From Muricea muricata (Eukaryota > Cnidaria > Anthozoa > Malacalcyonacea > Plexauridae), in assembly GCA_963855995.1 (NCBI GenBank), contig OY979717.1:14217960-14281959 (forward strand): a stretch of DNA of 64,000 bases. Direction: 5' to 3'. The notes beneath the pieces were generated by a model. The model saw only the letters and a program-made list of their open reading frames with translations. It was not told the origin of the DNA and did no database searches. Of the stretch, positions 22,268 through 33,265 are shown in pieces; the first letter of the stretch is position 1; the number at the start of each line of letters is the position of its first letter. Position numbers and translations under genes: made by a program.

Positions 22268-25090
22268 CAACCTCGCAAGCCAGGGTCTTTACCTACGCCC
22301 GGCGCTGCGACAAAGACCCTGGTTTAGGCTGGTCACGTGACTCTTTCAAAAATCTTTTGCTTGGTGGGGTGGGGAACATAGAGATTATAAAAGAATAGAG
22401 TCGGCATCGCGGGATAAACTGCGGGACAATTGAACAAATCTAATGGGGGGCAAATTTAGGTCCCGGATGTATAGCGATGAAAAACATACTGTTTTTGTCA
22501 ATTTTTGCTTGTTTTTATGACCATGATGCACACAGATACTGACTATACTAGGAAAACATGTTTTTAGCTTTCTAGTTTTTGTAATTTTAGGTGCAGACAG
22601 CCAGATTTTTGTGTAAATATCAGAGTTTTTCAACCTTAGGTTCTCCCTAGCAACGCATAGCAACCAGTTTTTGACCGGCTTTTCACAGCGAGGGTTTGCA
22701 AAATATCTGCCAAAATATCTCACATCTGGACACAAATTGAACTTTTTTGCCTTCAGGCAGTTATCAAAATTGTTTTAGAGGTGCAACAAGGTGTACAGCC
22801 ACAATACTGCGATCTATTTAAACTTTAAAGACTTTTCAAGTGTGTTCATTTGATTTTTCGAATACAAAAATTGCATTTTCGCTAACAAATACTCAATATT
22901 AAACATACCCAATTTTATCCAGTATTCAAAACACAAAATTCAAACCTTTCAAGGCAATCCCGCACTAATCTTTAACATTTTCGCCTTAGTTTTTATTAAA
23001 AAACTCTTAGTGCGAAAAAATCGTAAAAAGTTTTTTCTCAGCTTTCTCAATCTGTTGTTGCGAATAGTCGATCAACAGCCAATAGGTGTAAGATGTTACA
23101 TCCGGGTCTTAAATTTGCCCCCCATTAGCGAGCTTCAATTTGTCCCGCGAGCTTGACTGAATTTTAATCAGGATGCCGCCTCTATTCTTTTATAATCTCT
23201 ATGGTGGGGAAAGTATCAAATTACATGCTTCCACATACAAGCGATACATTTCAAATGCAAGGAGCGAGATGTAGTGGTTGCGAAAAAAACCCATGAATTT
23301 TCTGATCTAAAATTATGTACTTTTCTCTTTTTTTTTTGTCCATATTTCTTGTCAGCGTTTGAACTCCAAAAGCATGAGTATTTCAATGACAGTTTGAGTG
23401 TTAAGTTGGGCTGGGGCAACTGGCATTGACACGCGATCGCGTAAGTTTATATAGTCTGTCTTTCGTTGCCGTGTTTGTTTTAAAAGACATTAAAATGGCC
23501 TCTCACTGTTGCTTTATTCGTTTGTATTATATACATTCATGACCTCTGAATTATTTCATTAAATTGTGTGTGCACCGATGCAAATATTTAGTGTACGCGC
23601 AGAGTGTACGCCGTACGCGTATCATGTATATCATCAATAAAGATCAATATTGCCTAGGGCATATGATTAGATGAGCCATGAGTGACTTTAAAAAACTCTC
23701 AATGACCATGTAAAACTACCTTGAAACTACTGGTTACTGATTTAAAAAGGGCGAGATACTGTATTACAGGGGAATTCTAGTGCATGAAATAAATACGAAA
23801 ATGGGAATGTCCAACACAGGCCCCATGGAGTGAAATATATTTCACCTTTTGCAACTGACATTTGCTCATAATATAATTTCTATATTATATTTCTATTCAT
23901 ACATATTCTTTTTATCCTTTGTTAGTTTTGACCCCGTGAATCGAGCAACAAAATAACAGCAATGTAAGAGTTAAAGTAAGAAATAATGAGGCCCTTCTGG
24001 GGTAAATTTAGCACAATCGCTGGCTATTGCGACAGCGCCATAGACCATAGTCAATACTGTCATAATCATATATAAGGGGGAAACAATTAAAATTTTCGAA
24101 AGAGACATAGCATTGTTTTCGAGAGGCGACACATAGCATATCTTGAAAATCAGACGAGTAACATCCACACTTCCCTACCAGGACTTCAATATGTATATAC
24201 ATATATGAACAGAAATTTTACAAAGACAATTATTATGTAACATAAGTTACACACTATTTACAGCACTACCTCTATAGATATTCCTCGTTTCATAATGAGC
24301 AAGTAGTGTATTCTTGTGTCTAACAAAATTATTATTTGTCATTCATTTTCTACACGTAAAGTAATACTACATATTCATGCATAGCGCATAGAAGATGACT
24401 GGATCAACTAAAAAATTGTAGCGTTAAAAATACACGTATAGACGAGCCTTTGACTTATCTTTGAAAAATTCTTGTTGGCTTTATAGTAAAGTTGATAATA
24501 TGGATATATCTCCTCGCCGTGATATGTTTTTCGTCGCCTGGTCGCCGCGATGCACAGTTGACATTTGTTTACAAATTTTGCCGTCGCTTGCGGTAATTCT
24601 TTCTATATATTTCCACAGAAATTTCGCAGTAATATAAATCCAGACTCTCAATAATAAATGCGTCCTTTGGTATCAGTTATCGTATACAGACTGCAAACGC
24701 CGTCAATACGACCCAAAAGCCAATATCACAGGATTATTATCTCTTCGACATTTACATTGCGGCGATGCGTAATCTTTTGAAATCTGATCCACGTTTGTGT
24801 CTCATGTGAAACTCGACACGCGCTTAAGCTTTCATGCATAGAAAATAATGACCCCGGCAGCAAAAGTACAATTTTTGATGAGCTTTCTTGGCAATTTGAC
24901 CAATTTCTTGTTGAACAAAATTTCATTGAACACGAGAAATGCATTCATAAGCCACTCTACCACCCCTCCCCAATAAAATAAAGGTCGCTAATTAAAAATA
25001 CCCCAGATTTTGGGGTGTCACGTGACCAGCCTGAACCAGGGTCTTTGTCGCAGCGCCGGGCGTAGGTAAAGACCCTGGCTTGCGAGGTTG
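22268..25090. mobile_element. MULE-like element, copy 1 (2,823 bp, non-autonomous)
   Basis: Ends are CAACCTCGCAAGCCAGGG and its reverse complement, flanked by the 9-bp duplication TCAAATGGC at 22259-22267 and 25091-25099. Terminal inverted repeats extend about 70 bp and contain a hairpin (CCAGGGTCTTT...AAAGACCCTGG) followed by GGTCACGTGAC. A 9-bp duplication suits Mutator-like elements, but no transposase gene is present. It carries an 827-bp insertion at 22377-23203. A second copy lies at 45474-49754. Confidence 0.8.
22377..23203. mobile_element. 827-bp inverted-repeat element inside MULE-like copy 1
   Basis: Ends CATAGAGATTATAAAAGAAT and the mirror, with a weaker inverted match extending about 90 bp further in. 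It is flanked by GTGGGGAA at 22369-22376 and 23204-23211. The other copy of the host element lacks this insertion, which confirms the ends. The 8-bp duplication is compatible with hAT or related groups. A frame at 22385-22735 on minus has no recognisable product. Confidence 0.8.
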
Positions 25091-25135
25091 TCAAATGGCG
25101 TGATGATTCGTCAGAAGTCATCCATCTTTTTTGCT

Positions 25136-25432
25136 TCAGCTGGTTGACTGACGAGAGATTGGCGTTATTTCTCCAGATGTAGTAAAGCTCAGTGTATCTA
25201 TGTTACCATATACGAGGTTTCTAACTTCGGAATTTTCCGTATTGCCCTGTCGGCTGCTATCGAATTTCGCCGTGCGCATGCAAAGTTTGTGCAAAATAAT
25301 ATTTAATTTTTGCTGTGGATTCCATGCTGGGTTATTTTGATCGTCATTTAAACTATCGCCATCTACATATGCCGGCAGTATCAAGGTACGATAAAAGGCT
25401 TTGTTGTGAAAATTTAATACTCGCTCATGCAC
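25136..25432 (-). CDS. 98-codon open frame, possible last exon of an unknown host gene
   Basis: The frame from ATG 25432 to the stop at 25136 codes a hydrophilic protein with balanced composition (YVDGDSLNDDQNNPAWNPQQ, then SSRQGNTENSEVRNLVYGN) unlike the Lys/Ile/Phe-rich chance frames around it. I do not recognise it. It could be a cytoplasmic tail or a terminal exon; a weak acceptor (CAACAAAG) lies near 25405. It lies between two transposons, with no partner exon in sight. Confidence 0.25.
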   Translation of the reverse strand: MHERVLNFHNKAFYRTLILPAYVDGDSLNDDQNNPAWNPQQKLNIILHKLCMRTAKFDSSRQGNTENSEVRNLVYGNIDTLSFTTSGEITPISRQSTS

Positions 25433-25835
25433 GCATATGTATTCAATCCGAACGAAATCAATCTACTTTGTGTACACAAAGTCTGACAAAGATCGTAAAA
25501 GCGATTGTGGTATAAAACTGTTTGGATTTGAGATAGGATTTAACTATGACTCCTTGTAATTTTTCTTGCGTGCAATTTGCAATGCAATTCTGAGTTATAT
25601 GTGTTTATATTTGAAATGTGCTTTGCAACGTATTTCACATTGTGCTTTGTTTACCCTATGCACGGGCTACAGGACAGGCGCATTGCCATACTGTTTACGT
25701 ACGTAAATAAGAAAATTATTAAAATGTTATAAACCGTATTGTACTTACTCATGAATTATTTAGATATTCAAATGATGGGAGTGTTCTAAACGTCGTGATT
25801 TCGTTCGGAAATAGTGAAATACAAATCCTTGCTCT

Positions 25836-25919
25836 GTTATACATCGTCGCCATATTGAATCAATCACATTTTTGGGGGATGGAAATTGTGATTGATTCAA
25901 TATGGCGACGACGTATAAC
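25836..25919. repeat. Hairpin insertion with 33-bp arms
   Basis: Arms 25836-25868 and 25887-25919 are reverse complements with one mismatch (GTTATACATCGTCGCCATAT and mirror). Most of it is absent from the corresponding place in the opposite arm of the host element, so it was inserted after the inverted repeat formed, or was lost from one arm. Confidence 0.8.
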
Positions 25920-25989
25920 CAGTGAACTCAATATAACTGGAAGGCTACCTTCAGTTAAGCCGGTAATACAGAATTTGAAGCCAAATTTT

Positions 25990-26035
25990 GCGTGAAATGA
26001 CCCCCAGACACGCGTGTCTGGGGGTCATTTCACGC
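25990..26035. repeat. Perfect 46-bp palindrome
   Basis: GCGTGAAATGACCCCCAGAC continues to the centre ACACG|CGTGT and is then mirrored base for base, with no loop. It lies inside the CACGGGCTA element. Confidence 0.95.
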
Positions 26036-26998
26036 GGGTTCAGCTTCGCGACAGTCCCGCGTGCTAATTACAAGGAGTGATGAATTATTACAAACTGGTA
26101 TTTTTTCGCTATGAAAGTTTTTTTTGGCCCAACAGCAAGTCATATTCTGCGTTGATACCGAAATGATAAAGGGAAATCAAGTTTCTTATAATAATAAGTT
26201 GTAATATGGAAACAGGAGCTCGAAAAGACCTCAGGTCAGTTCAAAATATTGGGATTATTTCAACAAAGTTTTTGTATTTCGGATATTTGCCTTTTGGAAC
26301 TTTTGGAAAAGAATTTTTGCTGCAGCTTTACTTTAGACTTAAATCAATGAAGTTTCTGGATAACCGAGCCATGGATGTGCGAAAAGAGTAAAAAGTTTTC
26401 GAAAACTCGCATCGAAATGCTGGAAAAAGTAATCGCGGTTTGTAAAATTTTGTATTATTAAATATGAGTAGTCAAACTGTGCTTATGTTGGTTTTTATTT
26501 ATATTTGTCTTAGAGCACTTGAAATGCGTATAAGCTACACTAATTAAAAGGAAAAAATAACTTCGAAAACGAAATAACTTTGGCCGCCGTGACGATCGCC
26601 ACTCTTTGCTGTACGCTTTCGCGTAAAAATTGGTTTTTATTTGAATGAATTTGGTCAAGAAGGTTAAGTTTAAAAGATAGTCATTTGACCATTGTTTTGA
26701 TTACATTTTGTTAAAACTTTAGAAGTGTTTCAACCCATTTTTAACAGTTATCGACTGGCTTTTGTATACATTCTTTAGATGGCCGCGCATGTTTTTTCTG
26801 GTGGGGGCCTGGTGATGTTTGGCTTCAAATTTCCCGCCTCAGGTAGCCTTCCAGTTATATTGAGTTCACTGCGTATAACAGAGCAAGGATTTGTATTTCA
26901 CTATTTCCGAACGAAATCACGACGTTTTGAACACTCCCATCATTTGAATATCTAAATAATTCATGAGTAAGTACAATACGGTTTATAATATTTTAATA

Positions 26999-27130
26999 CT
27001 ACCATTTGCGTTCAATCGTTACGCCGCGCCGCGAAATAAAAGTTGTTTCCGAGTTTTCCAACGCGTGTTGTCATTGGACAAGTTAACGTTTCCTATGTCT
27101 AACTTCTGATTAGGGGGCGTGAACGTTTAC
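26999..27130 (+). repeat. Left terminal inverted repeat, 132 bp
   Basis: GC-rich compared with the surroundings (GCCGCGCCGCG at 27020). It ends about 45 bp before the transposase ATG, so it probably carries the promoter. Confidence 0.9.
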
Positions 27131-27175
27131 ATTTTGAATTTTTAACGAGAGAAAATCAGAAATTTATACTGTAAA

Positions 27176-28270
27176 ATGGCGTACAAATTAAATGCATTCG
27201 GCAGGTCTTATCGTAACGGAATCGCTTTGTCAGATGATATGAGGACATGGGTAATAGATGAAATAATAAAGGAAGGTGGAGATAGAACAACTGGTTATAT
27301 TCCATTCAATTATACGGAAATTGGCAAACGAATGAGTATTTCTCGTCAGACTGTAAAAAAAATTTGGCAGAAATTTTGTCAGTCTAATGAAATTTCGAAG
27401 AATTCTCGCGGAGGGTCACACAATTCCAAATTAGAGCCTGAAGATTTGGAACTGATAGAATTAAAGATTGCACAGGGATCCATTTCGTTGAACGAAATTT
27501 ATGAAATAATGCAAGAAGTAGGTGCAAGCAACATCTCAATATCTACAATTTCTCGCGCAATCAGATCAAAACTATTGTCCGGTGAGAAATACTCTGGGAA
27601 GAAAATATCGCATGTGGCACGAGAGCGCGCGTTTTACGGAAACAAATTTGTTGTACACGCAAATTTTTATTGATTACCTGAGCTCTACAGATGCGAGAAA
27701 GATTAAATTTTTCGAGGAAGCTGGCATTAAAATGCCTGATGTTGGGACTCGCGTTTACGGACACGCACCTGTCGGTGAAAGATGTGTGGAAGTTGTGAGA
27801 CAGCAGCAATCAACAAATACTACGTTGAACCTGCTTGTGTCGTTGAATGGAGTCGAATATTATAACCTCATAGACGGAGCAAGCAACACAGTCGAGTTTT
27901 TAATTTTTTTGCCCAGGCTGCGCATGCAGTTAATTTCGAAACACGAAGGCCTGCTTTAGAAGTTGGAGATATCATTGTGATGGATAACCTTGGCGTTCAT
28001 CATTATGGAGGAGAGGCCTTGGAGGAATTCCTCGCTGACATGGGAATAGAGCTAATCTACACCCCAGCTTACTCGCCTGATTTGAATCCAGTAGAATTGT
28101 GTTTTAATAAGGTGAAAACACAGTTGAATTTTAGTTTTCAACAATTATTCCATGTCAGTATTAATACGGCATGTGCGATGGCCCTTGACACAATAACGCG
28201 TGAAGACATGGAGCAGTTTTATAATAACACTGCATATTTATTTGAACCAAATGAACTACACTTCATATAA
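27176..28270 (+). pseudogene. DDE transposase of IS630/Tc1 type, two single-base frame breaks
   Basis: From ATG 27176: residues about 1-130 form a paired-type double helix-turn-helix (NYTEIGKRMSISRQTVKKIW; ISISTISRAIRSKL) that would bind the element ends. The catalytic part follows: KFFEEAG (27705-27725), GHAPVGERCVE, then VMDNLGVHH (27980-28000) and SPDLNPVE (28075-28098), giving the second Asp and the final acidic residue of a DDE_3 fold. The frame shifts by one base near 27625-27640, in a GCGCGCG/TTTT stretch, and again near 27905 in a run of seven T; the rest is open to the stop at 28268-28270. The first catalytic position reads Glu-Glu where the family usually has Asp-Glu. The frame breaks could be decay or indel errors. 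Confidence 0.85.
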
Positions 28271-28907
28271 CAATGCTTGTATGAAATTAACTTTATATTC
28301 AAACATGTTACATGTACATTTAATATTAAAGACTAACGTCAAATTTTTAAATACCATACAAACAGAATACGAACATGCATATATATTATTAATATTCAAC
28401 TAATTCAAACAGCTTTATATAGTTTCTCAGTTATCAAATCACGAAGACAATATAAATATGGATCGAAACGCCAGTGAATGACAATGTAAACAGTCGTCTT
28501 GTCTGTGACATCTGTCAGAAGTATTCATGCATTACTGTAAATCAGAAAACCAAGTATTGAATTAGTTGAATGTTTTTGCACTACGGAAAATCATACCATT
28601 GCACACCGGCGAATTGCGTATATACAAAAAGTCACAAATGTGCGTAAACAATTTCCCAACACAATGTAAAGAAATTTATATTCGCAGTTATTTATGCCAA
28701 ATAAGCTATTTTGATAATTTTGTTAAATTTGTTGCTGTTTATAGTAACAGTACTGTAGTCTTTGAAACTTTCTTTGTAAACAAAATCCGTATCACAAATC
28801 TGATATCGATAATAGTAAACATGATATCTTGTTATGAACAGACAGAATATCAACGTTTATAATACATGTGATGTTATTTATACGTAGTGTTTCAATGTTT
28901 ACCTGGT
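28271..28907. other. AT-rich spacer between the two convergent transposon genes
   Basis: Contains the 3' ends and, presumably, poly(A) signals of both genes; AATAAA-like words occur but I cannot assign them. A 98-codon frame at 28566-28862 is not recognisable. Confidence 0.4.
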
Positions 28908-30556
28908 CTAGTGAATGCTGGCTAAAGATAGCAACAACTCAGCAGCAGTACGTGTGTTATCTGGCGCTTCCCCTACTTCTGAAATCTTGACATTCGATGT
29001 ACTTTTCGTACTCGTCTCGTCGATAGCACAAGAACTACTTGGACCTGGGGCATTAGTGGTCAAGCTATCTGCAGAACTATTTGGCATAATTTGTGTAATT
29101 GGCCCATCTACGCTTTCGCTGCGTGTGATTTCTTCGACTTCGTTACCACAGTTGCTCGACATTCGTGGTGCAGCATTCGTATGGGGATTGTGCTGCCGGC
29201 TTCTCAAGCTTTCACGAATGGAAATTTCAAGCTGTTCAGCTTCTTCCAATTTGTTTTCTGGCAATAAACGAGAAAAATCAGCTACAGGTGTTTTTGATGG
29301 GCAGCATTTGTATCTACTGTTATGCAACTCCTTACTGGGATCCGGCTTTTTTGGAAATTCAACACCATGCCTTTCAAGGAGATCTTTACTCGTAAAATTT
29401 CGATATTTAGCTGGTTTGGCTTGACAAACACGGGTATTTTCTAGCTGGCATTCTTTAAGAGCTGCATCTAATGTTTCCATCAGCTCATGACGTGGAGGAA
29501 TTTTTCCGTTCATGTACTTTTTACAGTAAGATTGTAAAGCATATGTATGCATGTTTACGCAATAAGGTCCAGTTTTTTATATTGCCTTCGTAATAATTGT
29601 CGCTGTTTTCCTCCAGTAGCTAGATGTTGCTCGATGTTATGACTGAGGGAAGCTTTAACCTTTCGAGACGCCGTCAGTTTACTGTCTAAATCTTGACGCA
29701 ACTGCTCAATGTCGCTCTTTAGCTTGCTAATAGACATTGTATATCGTTTTGTATTATTTTCCCCTGGGTGGAATTTTTCTTGTCCGCACTCAAAAAGTGA
29801 TGTGCACGAGTCGAACATGCAATTTCTTGAAGTATGATTTAACCGTAAATGGCAATTGTGGCACATTTTACCGTCATTTCCGTGCCGAGCCTTCAGAAGC
29901 TTGAGACGATCATTGAATTGCGCTAATTTACCTTCAAGTTCCCGAAGACTGTTTTCCTTAAGGCGTATTTGTTCTTGAGTTTTATTAACATATCTCTGAA
30001 AAGGTGTGTTCACTTCATTCTCTAACGCTTCGTCTTCATCGTCGTCGTCACTGTAAACTGGTGCAGAGCGACCTTGGAAACTATCCCTTTGGGTTTCACT
30101 TGGGAAATGTAGAGATTTGTTACAAAAGGTCGACGACACGGGGTGTGAATAACGTTTGTCGCTTGCAGAACACAAACGCTTCTTTAGAAGCGATTTATTG
30201 TATTCTGGATGGGACACAGAACACGCGGTGTTTCCTTCGCCATCCTGGGTTTTCTCTTTACGAACAGAAGGTGAGCTACCCTCAAAAATTTCGACTTTTA
30301 ATCTTTTTAAGTCTGTGCCTGGAATAATAGGTGACGATGCTATTGCAATACGGAGGCATCGAGGATCTTTGTTTAACACTACGTATTCACCGTCGTGATT
30401 TTCATACATTATTCCAAACTCGGTTACATTTAATCGTTTTACATGTTTTCGAATCTCGTTCTCTAATTCCATGTACGTGTTTGGAACTCTGATTATGGAT
30501 GATCGAATAGTTCCATTCACTTTAAATTGAAGTTGAATTTCGTCCATGGTTGCCAC
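28908..30556 (-). CDS. PB1-like, zinc-knuckle and coiled-coil protein of the two-gene transposon
   Basis: From ATG 30556: residues about 5-95 resemble a PB1 domain (basic start KVNGTIRSSIIRVP, acidic loop YENHDGEYVVLNKD), a module for head-to-tail protein pairing. Then an acidic patch (SDDDDEDEALENE), a heptad-like stretch from about 185, a cysteine/histidine cluster CHNCHLRLNHTSRNC with CTSLFECG after it, and a second coil (ISKLKSDIEQLRQDLDSKL). The first frame stops at 29555-29557. A second frame (29552-28908, 214 codons) continues at once with NGKIPPRHELMETLDAALKE and a Ser/Thr-rich tail. A one-base step in the A run near 29582-29586 joins them, so this is probably one gene of about 550 codons. 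Its start lies 39 bp inside the right inverted repeat. I do not know a described function; an accessory role in transposition (transposase partner or DNA/RNA binding) is inference. Confidence 0.7.
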
Positions 30557-30594
30557 CGCACCTTGTATAAACAGATATAATTTTGAAAACGGGT

Positions 30595-30726
30595 GTAAAC
30601 GTTCACGCCCCCTAATCAGAAGTTAGTCATATGAAACGTTAAGTTGTCCAATGACAACACGCGTTGGAAAACTCGGAAACAACTTTTATTTCGCGGCGCG
30701 GCGTAACGATTGAATGCAAATGGTAG
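30595..30726 (-). repeat. Right terminal inverted repeat, 132 bp
   Basis: Mirror of the left repeat with four mismatches. It lies 39 bp upstream of the PB1-like gene, so each gene has one repeat copy as its upstream region. Confidence 0.9.
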
Positions 30727-30784
30727 TAATTTTCTTATTTACGTACGTAAACAGTATCGCAATGCGCCTGTCCTATAGCCCGTG

Positions 30785-32031
30785 CCCAATGCATAAATTA
30801 AAACCCGTAATTTTTACCGCCATTTGCAATTGAGCGTGCACCGTGCGTTTTTTACGTGTTTGTTTCGTATAACGAAACTTGACGTTATTGGCCAAAATTT
30901 TCATGTTGCTATGGGCGGAACCAATGTTACTAAGGCAGGCTATGTAGAAACCCTACACAACAATTCTACTGTCAGGTGTGGATGGTCTTGGTCACAAGAA
31001 AATACTTCACGTTTCAAGATACTTGTTTCACATCGTCAAAAGAAAAAGACCATGGATTTGTTCACTACATAGCTGAACCAGGCAACTGATAACAGCAACA
31101 ATATTCTCTAACAAAATTAATTTTTAAGACCTGTTCGAGTTATAGATATTGTTGCCAAGGATTGAACCACGCACAGACCATAGGAATTTTTGGTAATATA
31201 TAATATAGAATAAATTCTACAGTAAATGATTAGATTCTGATTAGATTACAATTCTTAGTCAAATACATTCAAGTATTACGTGCATGATTAAGAAATCCAT
31301 AACTATCCTAATGGCTTAATACAAATGATTGATCACAATACACTGTACTTGAAGAGTGGATCCCCACGGCTGTTAAATCTTAGTTGTTCACTCATAGTAC
31401 TCTCAACAAACTCGTTAATTTAAGTCAAATATTCCTAAACGTCCTTATTGCTATCTACGTCATCATTACTATCTGTCAACATTTAAATTACTAAATCAAG
31501 TTATAATCATATTAAGTCAAGGTAAAATTACTAAAGCATAAAAATTAAATAGTTCAATGTTCACGCAGACTGTGCGAAACAGACATAGCCCTATCCGAAC
31601 AATTGGGCACAACATAATGAATAAATGACTTGAATAAAATCTCCACAAACTAAACCCAAGCTCCCATTTAGTCATAAATGTCGTGAAATATATCAAAGTG
31701 ACAGATGTGATAGAGTATGTACACCTATCGACACTTTGATATGACTAATTTAAATACAGCCCACAATTGGGAGAAAAGGTAGATCCAAACTGTATCACAT
31801 TGTCAACAATGACTTTGCTGTGACAGTTATGACCAAATGGAAACTAGGCTTAACTACATTGCCAAACTTAATTAACTATTGTAATTTAAAGTGCATGGGT
31901 GTAATATGTATGTATTATTAATTTTGTAGGCATTAACATGTATGCTTTAGCGTACCTATTTTTACAGATTGTGGGTAGAACTTAATATCGCACTTTGGTA
32001 TCTAATAAACACTTTGCAGTTATTGCTGTTT
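30785..32031. other. Intergenic / 3' UTR sequence of the oxidoreductase gene
   Basis: No gene seen. The right part should hold the 3' UTR of the minus-strand oxidoreductase. A short inverted repeat (ATATCAAAGTG...CACTTTGATAT) lies at about 31688-31742. Confidence 0.4.
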
Positions 32032-33079
32032 TCATTGTTGATCTAGCTTGTCAGCTAGATTCATGGCTAAGGCGGCCATGGTGCAAGTTGGATTCCAGGA
32101 ACCAGAATTAGGCCAAAGAGCACCACCGGTGAGATAAACATTTTCAATACCTCGGAATCGATAATTGAGATCAACAGGCGATGATGACTGATCATCGCCT
32201 ATCCACATGGTTGATGCTGGGTGAACCAAAACGTCGCGACGAATTTCTGAAACAGGAGGATGTCCTTTTTGCCAGCTTTTTGTAGAAGAATGCCAAAACT
32301 CCATCCGACAAGGATCATCAAGCATCTTCAGAATTTCAAACGTTGCTTGGTCCATAGTATCCCAGAGCTGCATGTCCGCATCATTGGGCACAACTTGGAG
32401 TGTAGTATTGCAAGTAATATCTGTACTAGCATCATTACCAGGAACTTCACTGCTGAGACGAAACCAGTTATTTTCGTTTGCATGATCAAGCCCGCCGATA
32501 GTTTTACAGACAAAAATAATGTACGGTTGGCCTTTGCATAAAGATAGTTGCTCTATCAAGAGGGTAGGGAATATATCTGGAAGTTGACACATCGTGTTTT
32601 GAAGTGTGCCGTCCAGGAATGCAGAAGGTTGGACGTGGAACTGGCGGTTTGAGTCCGGGCTCAATCCTGGAATATGCATGGCCGCTACCTCCAATCTTCC
32701 GGAGAGTTTCTTTCTAAGAATGTGATACACATTCCGAGGATCCCCATCTTCAGGAATTGGAAGACGCGCGACAATCGAACTCTTGAAATGGGCTGTGTAA
32801 CGGTTGCCAATGCCAGCGAGCTGTCCAAAAGACGACGAAGGAAATGAATTGAGCATAAGCGTCGTCGGAGGAAGCACACCCATCGCCAGGATTACCTTAG
32901 CATCTCCAAGCTCAAATTCTCCTTGGTTAGTTAGAAGAGTCACCGCCTTGCTATCTTTGTACAATATTTTCTTCACCACGCAATTGATTTTGATCTCTAA
33001 CGGCTTTTGCTCTTCCTCTGTGGTACCCAGAAACTTAAGCAAGAGAGGGGCGACTGAAGTCTTCTGGACGCGTCCAATT
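32032..33079 (-). CDS. GMC-family FAD oxidoreductase, C-terminal exon
   Basis: A single open exon of 1,048 nt. It starts after a minus-strand acceptor (TCTTAAACTTGCAG; first exon base 33079) and stops at TGA 32034-32032. It codes about 348 residues. The end matches the GMC C-terminal domain: VLVHPASTMWIGDD with the candidate active-site His, then GIENVYLTGGALWPNSGSW and NPTCTMAALAMNLADKL with the conserved Asn-Pro. The first part (VILAMGVLPPTTLMLNSF) fits the FAD-binding domain. GMC enzymes oxidise alcohols or sugars with FAD; the substrate cannot be told. The Rossmann motif GxGxxG must be in earlier exons to the right, which I did not find within the window, so they may lie beyond the inserted elements. 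No internal stop; probably functional. Confidence 0.85.
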
Positions 33080-33265
33080 CTGCAAGTTTAAGAGAAAACT
33101 CAGAGACTTCAGATGCGACTACTTAATCGTTCTGATCAGATTACTTGCACAGTCCACACATGGGGACTGATTGACCTATAGTCAAAAATGCTAAATAATT
33201 AATATATCTTTTGTATATATTAATATATCTTAGTACCAACTAATGATAGAAAAATATGTAAAGGG

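Larger units (their letters stand above)
26999..30726. mobile_element. Two-gene IS630/Tc1-mariner-type transposon, 3,728 bp
   Basis: It is flanked by TA at 26997-26998 and 30727-30728. Termini are CTACCATTTGC... with 132-bp inverted repeats (26999-27130 and 30595-30726) that differ at only four positions. Comparing with the unbroken left arm of the host element shows the pre-insertion sequence and confirms the TA duplication. It holds two convergent genes: a DDE transposase (27176-28270, +) and a PB1/zinc-knuckle protein (30556-28908, -), meeting around an AT-rich spacer at 28271-28907. Near-identical ends suggest a young insertion. Confidence 0.9.
25661..30784. mobile_element. Inverted-repeat element with CACGGGCTA ends, split by a younger transposon
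   Basis: The left end CACGGGCTACAGGACAGGCG is mirrored by ...CGCCTGTCCTATAGCCCGTG ending at 30784. Arms of roughly 220 bp can be followed: left 25661-25955; right 26842-26998 and, after the insertion at 26999-30726, 30727-30784. Flanks CCCTATG (25654-25660) and CCCAATG (30785-30791) are an imperfect 7-bp match. The left arm is interrupted by a hairpin at 25836-25919. Non-autonomous; superfamily unassigned. Confidence 0.7.

Noticed and set aside
30824-31072. 82-codon frame right of the inverted-repeat element
   Set aside because: No domain, no splice context, chance-level length.
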